DNA of 64,000 nt from Marinimicrobium sp. C6131 (GTDB lineage Bacteria; Pseudomonadota; Gammaproteobacteria; Pseudomonadales; Cellvibrionaceae): assembly GCF_026153455.1 (NCBI RefSeq), contig NZ_CP110629.1, positions 992,001-1,056,000 on the forward strand, given 5' to 3'. A program made the position numbers and the translations under genes. The notes below the pieces were generated by a model that was not told where the DNA came from, did not search any database, and saw only the letters and a program-made list of their open reading frames with translations. Shown here piece after piece: positions 8,864-21,371 of this stretch; position 1 is the stretch's first letter, and every line of letters starts with the position of its first letter.

Positions 8864-8980
8864 GGTAACGGCGGATGCGGGCTTCGCCCTCCGATGCGTC
8901 GGACCGATCCGCCCTACGGCCGAGCGCAGCGGTATAGACCCGCGTAGGGTGGATAAGGGGCGCAGCCCCGTCATCCACCA
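8864..8980. repeat. REP/BIME-like repeat, locus 2
   Basis: GGTAACGGCGGATGCGGG, then CGGACCGATCCGCCCTACG, and a diverged partner GTAGGGTGGATAAGGGG with CCCGTCATCCACC. It fills the space between the lipase gene and the end of metH (convergent genes). Confidence 0.82.
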
Positions 8981-8998
8981 TGGAGAGTCAGGAGGGGA

Positions 8999-12715
<3,717 letters not shown>

Positions 12716-12947
12716 GGATTACCTATCAAAGGGGATTGATTTGATTCGAAAGGGCATGGATTTTACCAGAAATGGCAGGCGAGTCGTAGCCCAGGGCAAA
12801 AGCCAACAGCCGGACTTGAAACTTTGCTCTCTGCCCCTATATACCGATTCGATATAGCGCCCGGTTGCTCGCCAGTGTGACTGGGTAGAGTGCCGGTAGT
12901 CATTGGTCTGCCGGGTAGACTGAAACCTTCAGATGGAGTTGATTGTT

Positions 12948-15305
12948 GTGGCCAAATCAGCTTTCTCCGATATCAAGTCCATAGCGGTTATCGGCAATTA
13001 CGCTCCCCGCCAGTGCGGTATTGCCACTTTTACGACTGACCTTGTGGAATCCTTGTCCAGGGCGGTGGGTGAAAACGCCTGCTGGGCGCTGGCAATGAAT
13101 GATCAACCCGAAGGGTATGATTACCCGGGTAAAGTGCGTTTTGAAATAAACCAGCACCAGTTGAAGGATTACCGGCTAGCGGCTGATTACCTCAATATCA
13201 GCCATATCAATCAAGGTGAACACAGTGATGTGGTGTGTGTGCAGCATGAGTACGGTATTTTCGGGGGGCCGGCGGGCAGTTACATTCTGGAGTTACTGGG
13301 CAAGCTGCGCATGCCCGTAGTCACTACACTGCACACGGTGTTACCTGATCCTGATCCCAAGCAGCGAGCCGTTTTACGTCAGTTGGCTGATCTTTCCGAC
13401 CGACTGGTAGTGATGGCGCACAAGGCGGTCGATATCCTGCAGACCCACTACGATATTGGCCCCGACAAAGTGGCTTATATTCCGCACGGTATACCCGATA
13501 TGCCCTTTGTGGACCCTAATTATTACAAGGAACAGTTTGGGCTGTTGGATAAAAAAGTCGCTCTCACCTTTGGGCTGCTGTCGAAAAACAAAGGCATTGA
13601 GTATGCCCTCAAAGCGATGGCGCGCGCCGTCAAATCGTGCCCCGATCTGGTTTATGTGGTTCTTGGTGCCACTCATCCCCATGTCCTGAAGGCCGAAGGA
13701 GAAGACTACCGAATCAGTCTGGGTCAGTTGGTACGCAAACTCAAACTGGAAAAACACGTTATTTTCCAGAACCGGTTTGTCACCTTGGACGAGCTGTGCG
13801 AGTACCTGGCGGCTGCGGATGTGTATATTACCCCCTATGTGGAGGAGAACCAGATCACCTCCGGCACCCTGGCCTACGCCATGGGCACGGGCAAACCGGT
13901 GATTTCCACCCCCTATTGGTATGCTCAGGAGATGTTGGACGAGGGACGGGGGCGGTTGGTTTCCTTCAAGGATTCGGACGCAATGGGCGAAGCTCTGGTG
14001 GACTTGCTGAGCGATGATGCCGAGCGGCACAGAGTGCGTAAACGTGCCTATGATTTCAGCCGAAGCCACGTGTGGAGCCAGGTGGCGCAACGGTATCTGC
14101 AACTGTTCAGGGAGGTCAAAGCCGAGCGCAGTCGCTGCCCCAGGCCTTATCAGTCATCTCCCAGCCTCTCCGGTCGCTTGGGGTTGTCGCAAGAGCTGCC
14201 GGAGCTGAGACTGGACCACTTGGCAGCCATGACGGACGACACAGGCATGCTTCAGCACGCCCGTTACAACATTCCCGACCGCGATCACGGCTATTGCACG
14301 GACGACAATGCCCGCGCTCTGATGGTAGCGGCTCAAGCTTGCAGTCTTGCGCCGGAGCAGTCCGATTTGCCCCGGCAACTGGCCGACCGCTACCTGGCGT
14401 TTCTTCTGCACGCCTTCAACCCGGACGCCGGTGGTCGTTTCCGCAATTTCATGAGTTATGACCGCCGCTGGTTGGAAACCCGAGGCTCAGATGACTCCCA
14501 TGGGCGTGCCCTCTGGGGGCTGGGCACCACGATTGCGCTCTTGGGGGCTGGTCAAAGCCTGCCCGTGGCTACCAGCTTGTTTAAAGCGGCGCTTCCAGTT
14601 GTAGAGGAGTTTCCCTATGTTCGGGCTCAGACCTTTGCGCTGCTGGGGCTTTGCGGATACCTGAGCGTGTTCTCGGGTGACTCTGAAGCCCGGCGGATTG
14701 CCACTGAGCTGGCCGAAAAACTCTACCGAGCGTTTACAAAGGCGGATGACCGGGAGTGGCCCTGGCCGGAAGACGTGCTCACTTACGACAACGCGCGCCT
14801 ACCTCAGGCGTTAATCGTCGCGGGCGAGTGGTTGGGACGGCGGGATATGGTGGAAAGCGGTGTCAATAGCTTGTCCTGGCTGGTGGATGGCCAGTTGGAG
14901 GGGCCTCTGGGCGAACAACATTTTGTCCCCGTGGGTAACAACGGTTGGTATCCCCGAGGCGGCCACAAGGCGCGTTTTGATCAACAGCCTTTGGAAGCCA
15001 ACGCCATGCTGGACGCTTGTTTGGCCGCCTACCGAGCCACAGGAGAGGAGCTCTGGCTGGAGCGAGCCATGATTGCCTTTAACTGGTTTCTCGGACAAAA
15101 CGACTTGAGCCTGTCCCTTTATGACGCCAAAACCAATGGGTGTTGCGACGGGTTACAGAGCGACTGCGTCAACCTCAACCAGGGAGCCGAGTCGACTTTG
15201 GCCTGGTTGCTCTCGGTAGGGGCTTTGCAGCTCTTGTCCGAGCAGCAAGTGTTGCAGCCGAGAGGGGGCGAGGTATCAGTCGAGGTTCGGTCAGAGGAGG
15301 TCTAG
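12948..15305 (+). CDS. Glycosyltransferase (GT4-like) fused to a C-terminal helical glycosidase-like domain
   Basis: This 785-residue fusion opens the mannose operon. Residues about 1-400 are a GT-B fold transferase: RQCGIATFTTDL near the start, VTTLHTVLPDPD, HGIPDMPF, GLLSKNKGIEYALKA, and the C-terminal nucleotide-sugar region around YVEENQITSGTLAYAMGTG. Residues about 420-770 form a separate domain with DRDHGYCTDDNARALM, DSHGRALWGLG and DQQPLEANAML, which looks like an alpha/alpha toroid as found in several glycosidase families. GTG at 12948 is chosen because TGGAG sits 9 bases before it; an ATG at 12933 has no ribosome site. The next gene begins 2 bases after the stop. GDP-mannose is the likely donor because manC is in the same operon. 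The role of the C-terminal domain is unproven. Confidence 0.82.
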   Translation: MAKSAFSDIKSIAVIGNYAPRQCGIATFTTDLVESLSRAVGENACWALAMNDQPEGYDYPGKVRFEINQHQLKDYRLAADYLNISHINQGEHSDVVCVQHEYGIFGGPAGSYILELLGKLRMPVVTTLHTVLPDPDPKQRAVLRQLADLSDRLVVMAHKAVDILQTHYDIGPDKVAYIPHGIPDMPFVDPNYYKEQFGLLDKKVALTFGLLSKNKGIEYALKAMARAVKSCPDLVYVVLGATHPHVLKAEGEDYRISLGQLVRKLKLEKHVIFQNRFVTLDELCEYLAAADVYITPYVEENQITSGTLAYAMGTGKPVISTPYWYAQEMLDEGRGRLVSFKDSDAMGEALVDLLSDDAERHRVRKRAYDFSRSHVWSQVAQRYLQLFREVKAERSRCPRPYQSSPSLSGRLGLSQELPELRLDHLAAMTDDTGMLQHARYNIPDRDHGYCTDDNARALMVAAQACSLAPEQSDLPRQLADRYLAFLLHAFNPDAGGRFRNFMSYDRRWLETRGSDDSHGRALWGLGTTIALLGAGQSLPVATSLFKAALPVVEEFPYVRAQTFALLGLCGYLSVFSGDSEARRIATELAEKLYRAFTKADDREWPWPEDVLTYDNARLPQALIVAGEWLGRRDMVESGVNSLSWLVDGQLEGPLGEQHFVPVGNNGWYPRGGHKARFDQQPLEANAMLDACLAAYRATGEELWLERAMIAFNWFLGQNDLSLSLYDAKTNGCCDGLQSDCVNLNQGAESTLAWLLSVGALQLLSEQQVLQPRGGEVSVEVRSEEV

Positions 15306-15307
15306 CT

Positions 15308-16354
15308 GTGCGAATAGCCATGCTCTCACCCATTGCCTGGCGCACGCCGCCGCGTCACTACGGCCCCTGGGAGCGCATTGTGTCCCTGCTCACAGAGGGA
15401 TTGGTCGCGCGGGGCATGGATGTAACCCTGTTTGCCACTGCTGACTCGCGCACCCGAGCGAGGCTTCAAGCTGTCTGCCCGTGCGGTTACGAGGAGAATG
15501 AGCGTCTGATTCCCAAGGTCTGGGAGTGTCTTCATATTTCAGAAGTGTTTGAGCGGGGTGGGGAGTTTGATCTGATTCATAACCATTTCGATTACCTGCC
15601 GTTGACATATTCGGCCATGACGTCGACACCAGTGGTCACCACAATCCATGGCTTTTCTGATCCAGGCATCTTGCCGGTCTACGAAAAGTACAACGGGCGC
15701 TGCCATTACGTCTCCATCAGTAAGGCTGATCGGGTCCCCTCGCTGGATTACGTTGCCAACGTGTATCACGGGATCGATCTGGACAACTTCACGCTCCGTG
15801 AGGTGCCTGAAGATTACCTTCTGTTTTTTGGTCGTATTCATCCGGATAAAGGAGCGGCCGACGCCATAGAGATTGCCCGGCGCAGTGGTAAGCGGCTGGT
15901 TATGGCCGGCATTGTCCAGGATGATGATTACTTCAATCGCTATGTGGAGCCAGCGCTGAAGCCGGGCAAGGTTGAGTATCTGGGCAGCGTCGGCGCCGAG
16001 CGTCGGAATCGCCTACTGGGTGGAGCCTTGGCTCTCTTGCACCCGATCCATTTTGATGAACCCTTTGGTCTGTCCGTGGTTGAGGCCATGGCGTGTGGCA
16101 CACCTGTGATCGCCTACAGACGAGGGAGTATGGCCGAGGTGATTGATTCGAACAGGACGGGTTTTCTGGTCAGGGACCAGGACGCCGCCGTGGACGCTGT
16201 AAAACGTCTGCCTGAATTGCAACGTATTGACTGCCGGACTCACGTGGAGCGGCATTTTTCCGTCGAACGTATGGTGGAAGACTACATTCAGGTATATCGG
16301 CATATTGTCGACGTTCGACTGATGGGAGCAGAGACTTTGCAAACGGAGAACTAA
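15308..16354 (+). CDS. Glycosyltransferase family 4 protein
   Basis: A 348-residue GT-B glycosyltransferase. It starts MRIAMLSPIAWRTPPRHYGP, the usual first strand and sugar-acceptor loop of GT4 enzymes. FDLIHNHFDYLPL, VVTTIHGF and the NVYHGIDLDNF linker follow. FFGRIHPDKGAADAIEIAR is the donor-binding Rossmann start. FDEPFGLSVVEAMACGTPV is the EX7E motif region of retaining enzymes. GTG at 15308 has a perfect GAGGAGG seven bases upstream that lies inside the end of the preceding gene; only two bases separate the two frames, so translation is probably coupled. In context it should transfer mannose or a related sugar; donor and acceptor are inferred. Confidence 0.9.
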   Translation: MRIAMLSPIAWRTPPRHYGPWERIVSLLTEGLVARGMDVTLFATADSRTRARLQAVCPCGYEENERLIPKVWECLHISEVFERGGEFDLIHNHFDYLPLTYSAMTSTPVVTTIHGFSDPGILPVYEKYNGRCHYVSISKADRVPSLDYVANVYHGIDLDNFTLREVPEDYLLFFGRIHPDKGAADAIEIARRSGKRLVMAGIVQDDDYFNRYVEPALKPGKVEYLGSVGAERRNRLLGGALALLHPIHFDEPFGLSVVEAMACGTPVIAYRRGSMAEVIDSNRTGFLVRDQDAAVDAVKRLPELQRIDCRTHVERHFSVERMVEDYIQVYRHIVDVRLMGAETLQTEN

Positions 16355-16365
16355 CGGGAGAAACT

Positions 16366-17832
16366 ATGCATAGGGTTCCCAGGGTTAGACGACGCAAGTG
16401 GAAGTTGATGCCCGACTCGGGACGGGTCATTTGTCGGCCCCATATCCCAGGGGGCAACCCGGATCAACTGCGCAACCTTATCCAAAGAGTGTTGGATATG
16501 CCGGAGGCACAGGTCCGGGAGGTATTGTCTCAGGTTCAGTTGGACTTCTCGGATCGGCACCGCAACCTTCCCCGCATTCTGGAACGTCACTTCGATCTGG
16601 TGGCGCATTGTGTACCCGATGCATATTCACTGACGGCCTGTCAGCGGGAGTTGATTGGCGCCTACGTGACCATGGAGTACGCCTACTCCTCCGCGGCTCT
16701 GTTCAATCCCTCCATCGTGCCTCATCCGGATCAGACGGGTCTGGACTCTCGTGATCTGCGTTTTGTGCTTAGTCTGAGAGCTGTAGGCGAGGGTCATATA
16801 TCTTCGATCGAATTTCGTAGCGGCGTGATCGGGGCCAACGGCAACGTCTTGTTTGATCCGGTCAGTGACTACGTCGAAACTCCAGTTCGTCAAGCGAACC
16901 CCATCTATGACAGGGGGCTGTTTACATTGAAGCTGGAGGACATGAATGTTGACCAGAATATTGCGCAGACACTGATGGAGCGGTTACCTGCCCGGTTTGA
17001 CTATCGCACGCTGCAGATTGAGCTGAATGGCCTGTGTCACCAGCTGGACTACGAGCCTGCTGTTGTCAATCGGACTTTCTCGGCCGTTAACTGGCTGGCC
17101 AACTCCAATTACGAGCTGGACTTCGATCCGGGCAGACCCATTTCCGAAAGAGTGCTCTTCTCGACTTCAGAGCTTGAGCGAAGCGGAGTGGAGGACGCCC
17201 GTTTTGTCCAGTTTCATGGGGACGGTGGTGACTGCACTTATTACGCAACATATACCGCCTACGACGGTGCTAATCTGCTACCTCAGTTGATCGAGACACG
17301 GGACTTCGTGCATTTCAAAATGTTTACTTTGAGTGGTCGAGGGGTTCAGAACAAAGGTATGGCGCTTTTCCCGAGAAAGGTTCACGGCAAATACGTCATG
17401 CTCTCCCGTCAGGACGGTGAAAACAACTACTTGATGGTGTCTGATAACCTGCACGTGTGGAAAAGCTACAGCACTTTACAGGTCCCTGCCGAGCCTTGGG
17501 AATTTGTGCAATTGGGTAATTGTGGTTCCCCGTTGGAAACCCGTCGGGGCTGGTTGGTCATTACCCATGGGGTGGGGCCCATGCGAGAGTATTCCATTGG
17601 AGCCATTCTGCTCGACAGGGATGAGCCGAGTCGGGTGATAGCCCGGTTGCGACGTCCTCTTTTGCGACCTCACCAGGAAGAGCGGGAGGGTTATGTGCCC
17701 AACGTGGTTTACAGCTGTGGCTCATTGATTCATCAGGGTGAACTGATTATGCCCTACGCCATGTCGGATATCAGCAGTGGCATGGTGAGTGTGAATGTGG
17801 ATGAACTGATCGACTGTATGGATCCGATTTGA
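16366..17832 (+). CDS. GH130 family glycoside phosphorylase (beta-mannoside type)
   Basis: A 488-residue protein with the five-bladed propeller features of glycoside hydrolase family 130. These enzymes cleave beta-mannosidic bonds with phosphate and release alpha-mannose-1-phosphate, or act as hydrolases in some subgroups. Seen here are AALFNPSIVPHPD, EGHISSIEFRSG, RFVQFHGDGGDCTYYATYTA, MALFPRKVHGKYVMLSRQDG, NCGSPLETRRGWLVITHG and MPYAMSDISSG. An N-terminal extension of about 100 residues is typical of some members. GGGAG precedes the ATG, and it lies 11 bases after the GT4 gene. With manC downstream, mannose-1-phosphate made here could re-enter GDP-mannose. I did not assign the phosphate-binding residues, so phosphorylase versus hydrolase is open. 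Confidence 0.88.
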   Translation: MHRVPRVRRRKWKLMPDSGRVICRPHIPGGNPDQLRNLIQRVLDMPEAQVREVLSQVQLDFSDRHRNLPRILERHFDLVAHCVPDAYSLTACQRELIGAYVTMEYAYSSAALFNPSIVPHPDQTGLDSRDLRFVLSLRAVGEGHISSIEFRSGVIGANGNVLFDPVSDYVETPVRQANPIYDRGLFTLKLEDMNVDQNIAQTLMERLPARFDYRTLQIELNGLCHQLDYEPAVVNRTFSAVNWLANSNYELDFDPGRPISERVLFSTSELERSGVEDARFVQFHGDGGDCTYYATYTAYDGANLLPQLIETRDFVHFKMFTLSGRGVQNKGMALFPRKVHGKYVMLSRQDGENNYLMVSDNLHVWKSYSTLQVPAEPWEFVQLGNCGSPLETRRGWLVITHGVGPMREYSIGAILLDRDEPSRVIARLRRPLLRPHQEEREGYVPNVVYSCGSLIHQGELIMPYAMSDISSGMVSVNVDELIDCMDPI

Positions 17833-17898
17833 TAGCAAAAAGGATTGAAGCGATGTTTCGACGGTGATTATCGAAGTTAGAACATAGGAGATACCGAC

Positions 17899-19311
17899 AT
17901 GATTCTTCCCGTGGTACTTGCTGGCGGTTCTGGAACCCGGCTCTGGCCGCTGTCCCGAACCCATTATCCGAAACAACTGCTCAAGCTCTTTGGTGATGCC
18001 ACCATGTTGCAACAGACCCTGCAGCGTCTGGAGGGGCTGGAAGGCCTGGGAGACCCCTTGGTAGTGTGCAACGAGGAACACAGATTTATGGTGGCCGAAC
18101 AGCTACAGGAAATCGGCCAACATCAAGCGACTATTCTGCTTGAGCCGGTCGGGCGCAATACGGCGCCAGCTTTGGCGTTGGCGGCATTGCATGCCTGTGA
18201 ACTGGAGGACGACCCAAAGCTTTTGGTATTGGCTGCCGATCACATCATACGCGACGTGCAGGCTTTTCGCAGTGCCGTACAGGTCGCCTTGGTAAGTGCC
18301 GCCAAGGGTAAATTGGTGACCTTTGGCATTCGTCCTACTTGCCCTGAAACCGGATATGGCTACATCAAGACGTCGGAGCAACCGGATGTCGAGGGGGCCC
18401 ACCAGGTCGAACAGTTCGTGGAAAAACCCGATTTGGCCACTGCCGAACGGTATCTGGAGCAAGGTGGTTTTTACTGGAACAGCGGAATGTTTGTCTTTCG
18501 GGCTCAGCCCTTTTTGGATGAGTTGCGACGGTATTCACCACAGGTGGTGGAGGCCGTCGAGGCCGCCTATCGAGAGGCCGTCAAGGATATGGACTTTGTG
18601 CGCACCAGTGCTGAGGCCTTTGCTCGGGCACCGGAAATCTCCGTGGATTATGCCGTCATGGAGCAGAGTGATAACGTGGTCTGTGTGCCTATGGATGCGG
18701 GCTGGTCCGATGTGGGCAGTTGGCAGTCGTACTGGGAGCTGTCCGAAAAGGATGAAAGGGGTAACAGTTTGGTTGGTGATGTCTTTGACTTTGGTTCCCG
18801 AGATACTCTCGTATACTCCCGGGACAAGCTGGTGGCAACCTTGGGTGTCGATAACCTGATGGTCGTGAGCACCCCCGATGCTGTCCTGGTGGCGGATAAA
18901 AACGCCGCACAGGACGTGAAAAGAATCATTTCCCTCCTCCGCGAGCGGGGTCGCAGTGAGCATCTGCAGCACCGGGAGGTTTACCGCCCTTGGGGTTGTT
19001 ACGATTCGGTAGACCAGGGCACTCGTTATCAGGTCAAACGCATCCGGGTGAAACCCGGAGCCAGTCTTTCCTCACAAATGCATCATCACCGGGCCGAGCA
19101 CTGGGTCGTCGTCAAGGGTACCGCCAAGGTGGAAAAGGGAGACGAAACACTGCTTTTGTCGGAAAACGAATCGACCTTCATTCCATTGGGCACTCGGCAC
19201 CGGCTCAGTAATCCCGGCAAAATTCCTCTGGAGCTCATTGAGGTCCAGTCCGGGGCCTACCTGGGAGAAGACGACATCGTCCGCTTTGACGACCATTATG
19301 GGCGTGCTTGA
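17899..19311 (+). CDS. manC: Mannose-1-phosphate guanylyltransferase / mannose-6-phosphate isomerase
   Basis: This complete 470-residue bifunctional enzyme closes the mannose operon. The N terminus has the nucleotide-binding signature LAGGSGTRLWPLSR and PKQLLKLFG. EPVGRNTAPALALAA, KPDLATAERYLEQGGFYWNS and the SVDYAVMEQ motif complete the guanylyltransferase. From about residue 360 the cupin phosphomannose isomerase domain follows (HHHRAEHW, GTRHRLSNPG). AGGAG precedes the ATG. It is a paralogue of the truncated copy at 1-1127; the C-terminal halves are nearly identical in protein. A cell-surface mannose polymer or oligosaccharide is the obvious sink for GDP-mannose, and the GT4 and GH130 genes upstream are its likely partners. 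Confidence 0.96.
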   Translation: MILPVVLAGGSGTRLWPLSRTHYPKQLLKLFGDATMLQQTLQRLEGLEGLGDPLVVCNEEHRFMVAEQLQEIGQHQATILLEPVGRNTAPALALAALHACELEDDPKLLVLAADHIIRDVQAFRSAVQVALVSAAKGKLVTFGIRPTCPETGYGYIKTSEQPDVEGAHQVEQFVEKPDLATAERYLEQGGFYWNSGMFVFRAQPFLDELRRYSPQVVEAVEAAYREAVKDMDFVRTSAEAFARAPEISVDYAVMEQSDNVVCVPMDAGWSDVGSWQSYWELSEKDERGNSLVGDVFDFGSRDTLVYSRDKLVATLGVDNLMVVSTPDAVLVADKNAAQDVKRIISLLRERGRSEHLQHREVYRPWGCYDSVDQGTRYQVKRIRVKPGASLSSQMHHHRAEHWVVVKGTAKVEKGDETLLLSENESTFIPLGTRHRLSNPGKIPLELIEVQSGAYLGEDDIVRFDDHYGRA

Positions 19312-19325
19312 CTGGCCTCCTGAGA

Positions 19326-19356
19326 GGGTGTCACCGCGTTTCGTGGCCTGACACCC
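19326..19356 (+). terminator. Possible terminator after the mannose operon
   Basis: GGGTGTCA (19326-19333) pairs with TGACACCC (19349-19356) in an 8-bp stem, 15 bases after the manC stop. The downstream T-run is weak (CCCTTTGTTT), so it may be a stabilising hairpin rather than an efficient terminator. Confidence 0.45.
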
Positions 19357-19453
19357 GATCAGCCCTTTGTTTCCCGCCTCAATATCCCGTAAAATACCCG
19401 AGTAAATCAATCAGGTATACGCCTGTCCCAGTATTGGAGGCCCGCACGCCACT

Positions 19454-20041
19454 ATGGTCAATGTACAGATCACCGAATCCGCCCAGCAGTACCTCAAAGA
19501 GCTTCTGGACAAACAGAAGGACAGTGAGGGCGTCGGAATTCGCATGTTTGTTGCCAGCCCGGGAACCCCCCAGGCCGAGACCTGCATTGCCTACTGCCGC
19601 CCCGGCGAAGAAAAGGAAGACGACGAAATTGTCGAACTGACCGGCTTCAAAGCCTACTTTGAAGGTCGCAGCCTGCCCTACCTGGAAGACGCCAAGGTCG
19701 ACTACTCCCCGGATCGGATGGGCGGGCAGCTCACCATTCGGGCGCCCAACGCCAAAATGCCCCAGGTCAACGACGACAGTCCCCTGGAAGACCGCATCAA
19801 CTACGTCCTGTACAACGAAATCAACCCGGGCCTCGCCTCCCACGGCGGCAACGTCAGCCTGGTGGAGATTACCGAGGACAACTATGCCGTGCTGCGCTTC
19901 GGCGGCGGCTGCCAGGGCTGCGGCGCGGTGGAAGTGACGCTGAAAAACGGCGTTGAAACGACGCTGAAAGAAAAACTGCCCGAGTTGGCGGGTGTTCGGG
20001 ATGTGACCGACCACACCGACCGCACCAACGCTTATATCTGA
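19454..20041 (+). CDS. nfuA: Fe/S biogenesis protein NfuA
   Basis: NfuA is a carrier that receives a 4Fe-4S cluster and delivers it to client enzymes. At 195 residues it matches the family. The N-terminal degenerate A-type domain starts VQITESAQQYLKELL and lacks the usual cysteines. The C-terminal Nfu domain has the cluster-binding Cys153-x2-Cys156 in GGCQGCGAVEVTLKNGVE. The gene stands alone between the mannose operon and the macAB operon, with 142 bases upstream and downstream. The product acts in the cytoplasm. Confidence 0.96.
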   Translation: MVNVQITESAQQYLKELLDKQKDSEGVGIRMFVASPGTPQAETCIAYCRPGEEKEDDEIVELTGFKAYFEGRSLPYLEDAKVDYSPDRMGGQLTIRAPNAKMPQVNDDSPLEDRINYVLYNEINPGLASHGGNVSLVEITEDNYAVLRFGGGCQGCGAVEVTLKNGVETTLKEKLPELAGVRDVTDHTDRTNAYI

Positions 20042-20183
20042 CGCGATCCGCCGCAAGCCCGGTGTCCTATCCGTGTTAACGGATGTAAAGCCGGGTTAAA
20101 GCCCGGTAAAAGCGCTGCCAACCCGGTCGCATCTCCCGCACAATAGCCGCTCCAATAAATGCAATCAGGAGCGGCAACAACGG

Positions 20184-21371
20184 ATGGTGTATTCCCGGCG
20201 GTTATTCAAAAAGGTGGCTGTTGTCACCGCGCTCATTCTGCTCACCCTGATATTGGTCGGACTGTGGCCAAACGGCTCCGATGAGGAGGCCCTCGCCAGC
20301 GTGGAAGTGCGGCGTGGCAATATCGAGGCGCTGGTCACGGCGACCGGCGTGTTGCAACCCCGAACCTATGTGGACGTCGGAGCCCAGGTGTCCGGCCAGT
20401 TGGAAAGTCTGCATGTGCAGGTGGGGGATGAGGTCAAACAGGGGGATCTCCTGGCGGAAATCGACCCCACGGTGTACCTCGCCCGTGTCGACGGAACCCG
20501 AGCGCAGTTGCGCAACCAGCAGGCGCAACTGAAGGATCGCAAGGCACAACTGACGCTGGCCGACATTCAGCTCCAACGCCAGAAAAACCTCTTCGCCGAA
20601 GACGCAACCACCCGCGAGGCACTGCAGAGTGCCGAGGCCTCACTGCGCTCTGCAGAGGCGCAGATCGAAGCGCTGACCGCCCAGATCGAACAGACCCAGT
20701 CCACCTTGCGTGCCGAGGAAGCCAACCTTGAGTACGCCAAAATTTACGCCCCCATGGATGGCACCGTCGTGACCATTGACGCCCGTCAGGGGCAGACGCT
20801 GAACGCCTCCCAGACAACCCCGATACTGATGCGCATTGCGGACCTCGACACCATGAGTGTTCAGGCGCAGGTCTCGGAGGCGGATATTGGCCAGCTGGAA
20901 ACGGGCATGCCGGTCTACTTCACTACCCTGGGCAACCAGGGGCGGCGCTGGGAAGGGGAGTTGTCCCGGATTGAGCCGACCCCCCTGGTCGAAAACAATG
21001 TGGTGCTCTATTACGCCCTGTTCGATGTGCCAAACCCCGGCGGCCGCCTGCTGCCCCAGATGACAGCCCAGGTATTTTTTGTCGCCGGCGCCGCTGACGA
21101 TGCCCTGGTTGTTCCGGTATCCGCACTGCGCTATGGGGGCCAGGAGCGGCGTGACGCCGGGACGGACTCCGCCAGCGGTCGACCGGCGACGGTGTCTGTG
21201 GTGCGTCCCGGTGCCGCGCCGGAGTTGCGGAACGTGCGTGTCGGCGTCACCGATCGGGTGCACGCGGAAATCCTGTCCGGTTTGCGTGAGGGCGAGCGGG
21301 TTCTGCTCAGTGGACCCGAGAGTCGTAACCGGCGTGAGCAGGGCAATCGCCTCCCCCGGATGTTCCGCTGA
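20184..21371 (+). CDS. macA: MacA-like periplasmic adaptor (membrane fusion protein)
   Basis: This is the adaptor of a tripartite ABC exporter. In 395 residues it shows one N-terminal membrane anchor (VVTALILLTLILVGLWP). It then has a lipoyl/barrel-sandwich half (GNIEALVTATGVLQPRTYVDVG and VGDEVKQGDLLAEIDP), a long alpha-hairpin coiled coil (about 95-175, Gln/Ala/Glu rich), the second lipoyl half (YAPMDGTVVTIDARQGQTLN) and beta-barrel and membrane-proximal domains. These match MacA. AGGAG lies upstream of the ATG at a somewhat long distance. The stop overlaps the start of macB by one base, so the two are translationally coupled. The exported substrate (macrolide, peptide, haem precursor or enterotoxin in known systems) cannot be told from sequence. 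Confidence 0.92.
   Translation: MVYSRRLFKKVAVVTALILLTLILVGLWPNGSDEEALASVEVRRGNIEALVTATGVLQPRTYVDVGAQVSGQLESLHVQVGDEVKQGDLLAEIDPTVYLARVDGTRAQLRNQQAQLKDRKAQLTLADIQLQRQKNLFAEDATTREALQSAEASLRSAEAQIEALTAQIEQTQSTLRAEEANLEYAKIYAPMDGTVVTIDARQGQTLNASQTTPILMRIADLDTMSVQAQVSEADIGQLETGMPVYFTTLGNQGRRWEGELSRIEPTPLVENNVVLYYALFDVPNPGGRLLPQMTAQVFFVAGAADDALVVPVSALRYGGQERRDAGTDSASGRPATVSVVRPGAAPELRNVRVGVTDRVHAEILSGLREGERVLLSGPESRNRREQGNRLPRMFR

Noticed and set aside
12716..12947. Possible cobalamin riboswitch ahead of metH
   Set aside because: I looked for the B12-box and usual long structure on the minus strand and saw neither; only a short CCAGT-GTG-ACTGG inverted repeat (12872-12884) is present.
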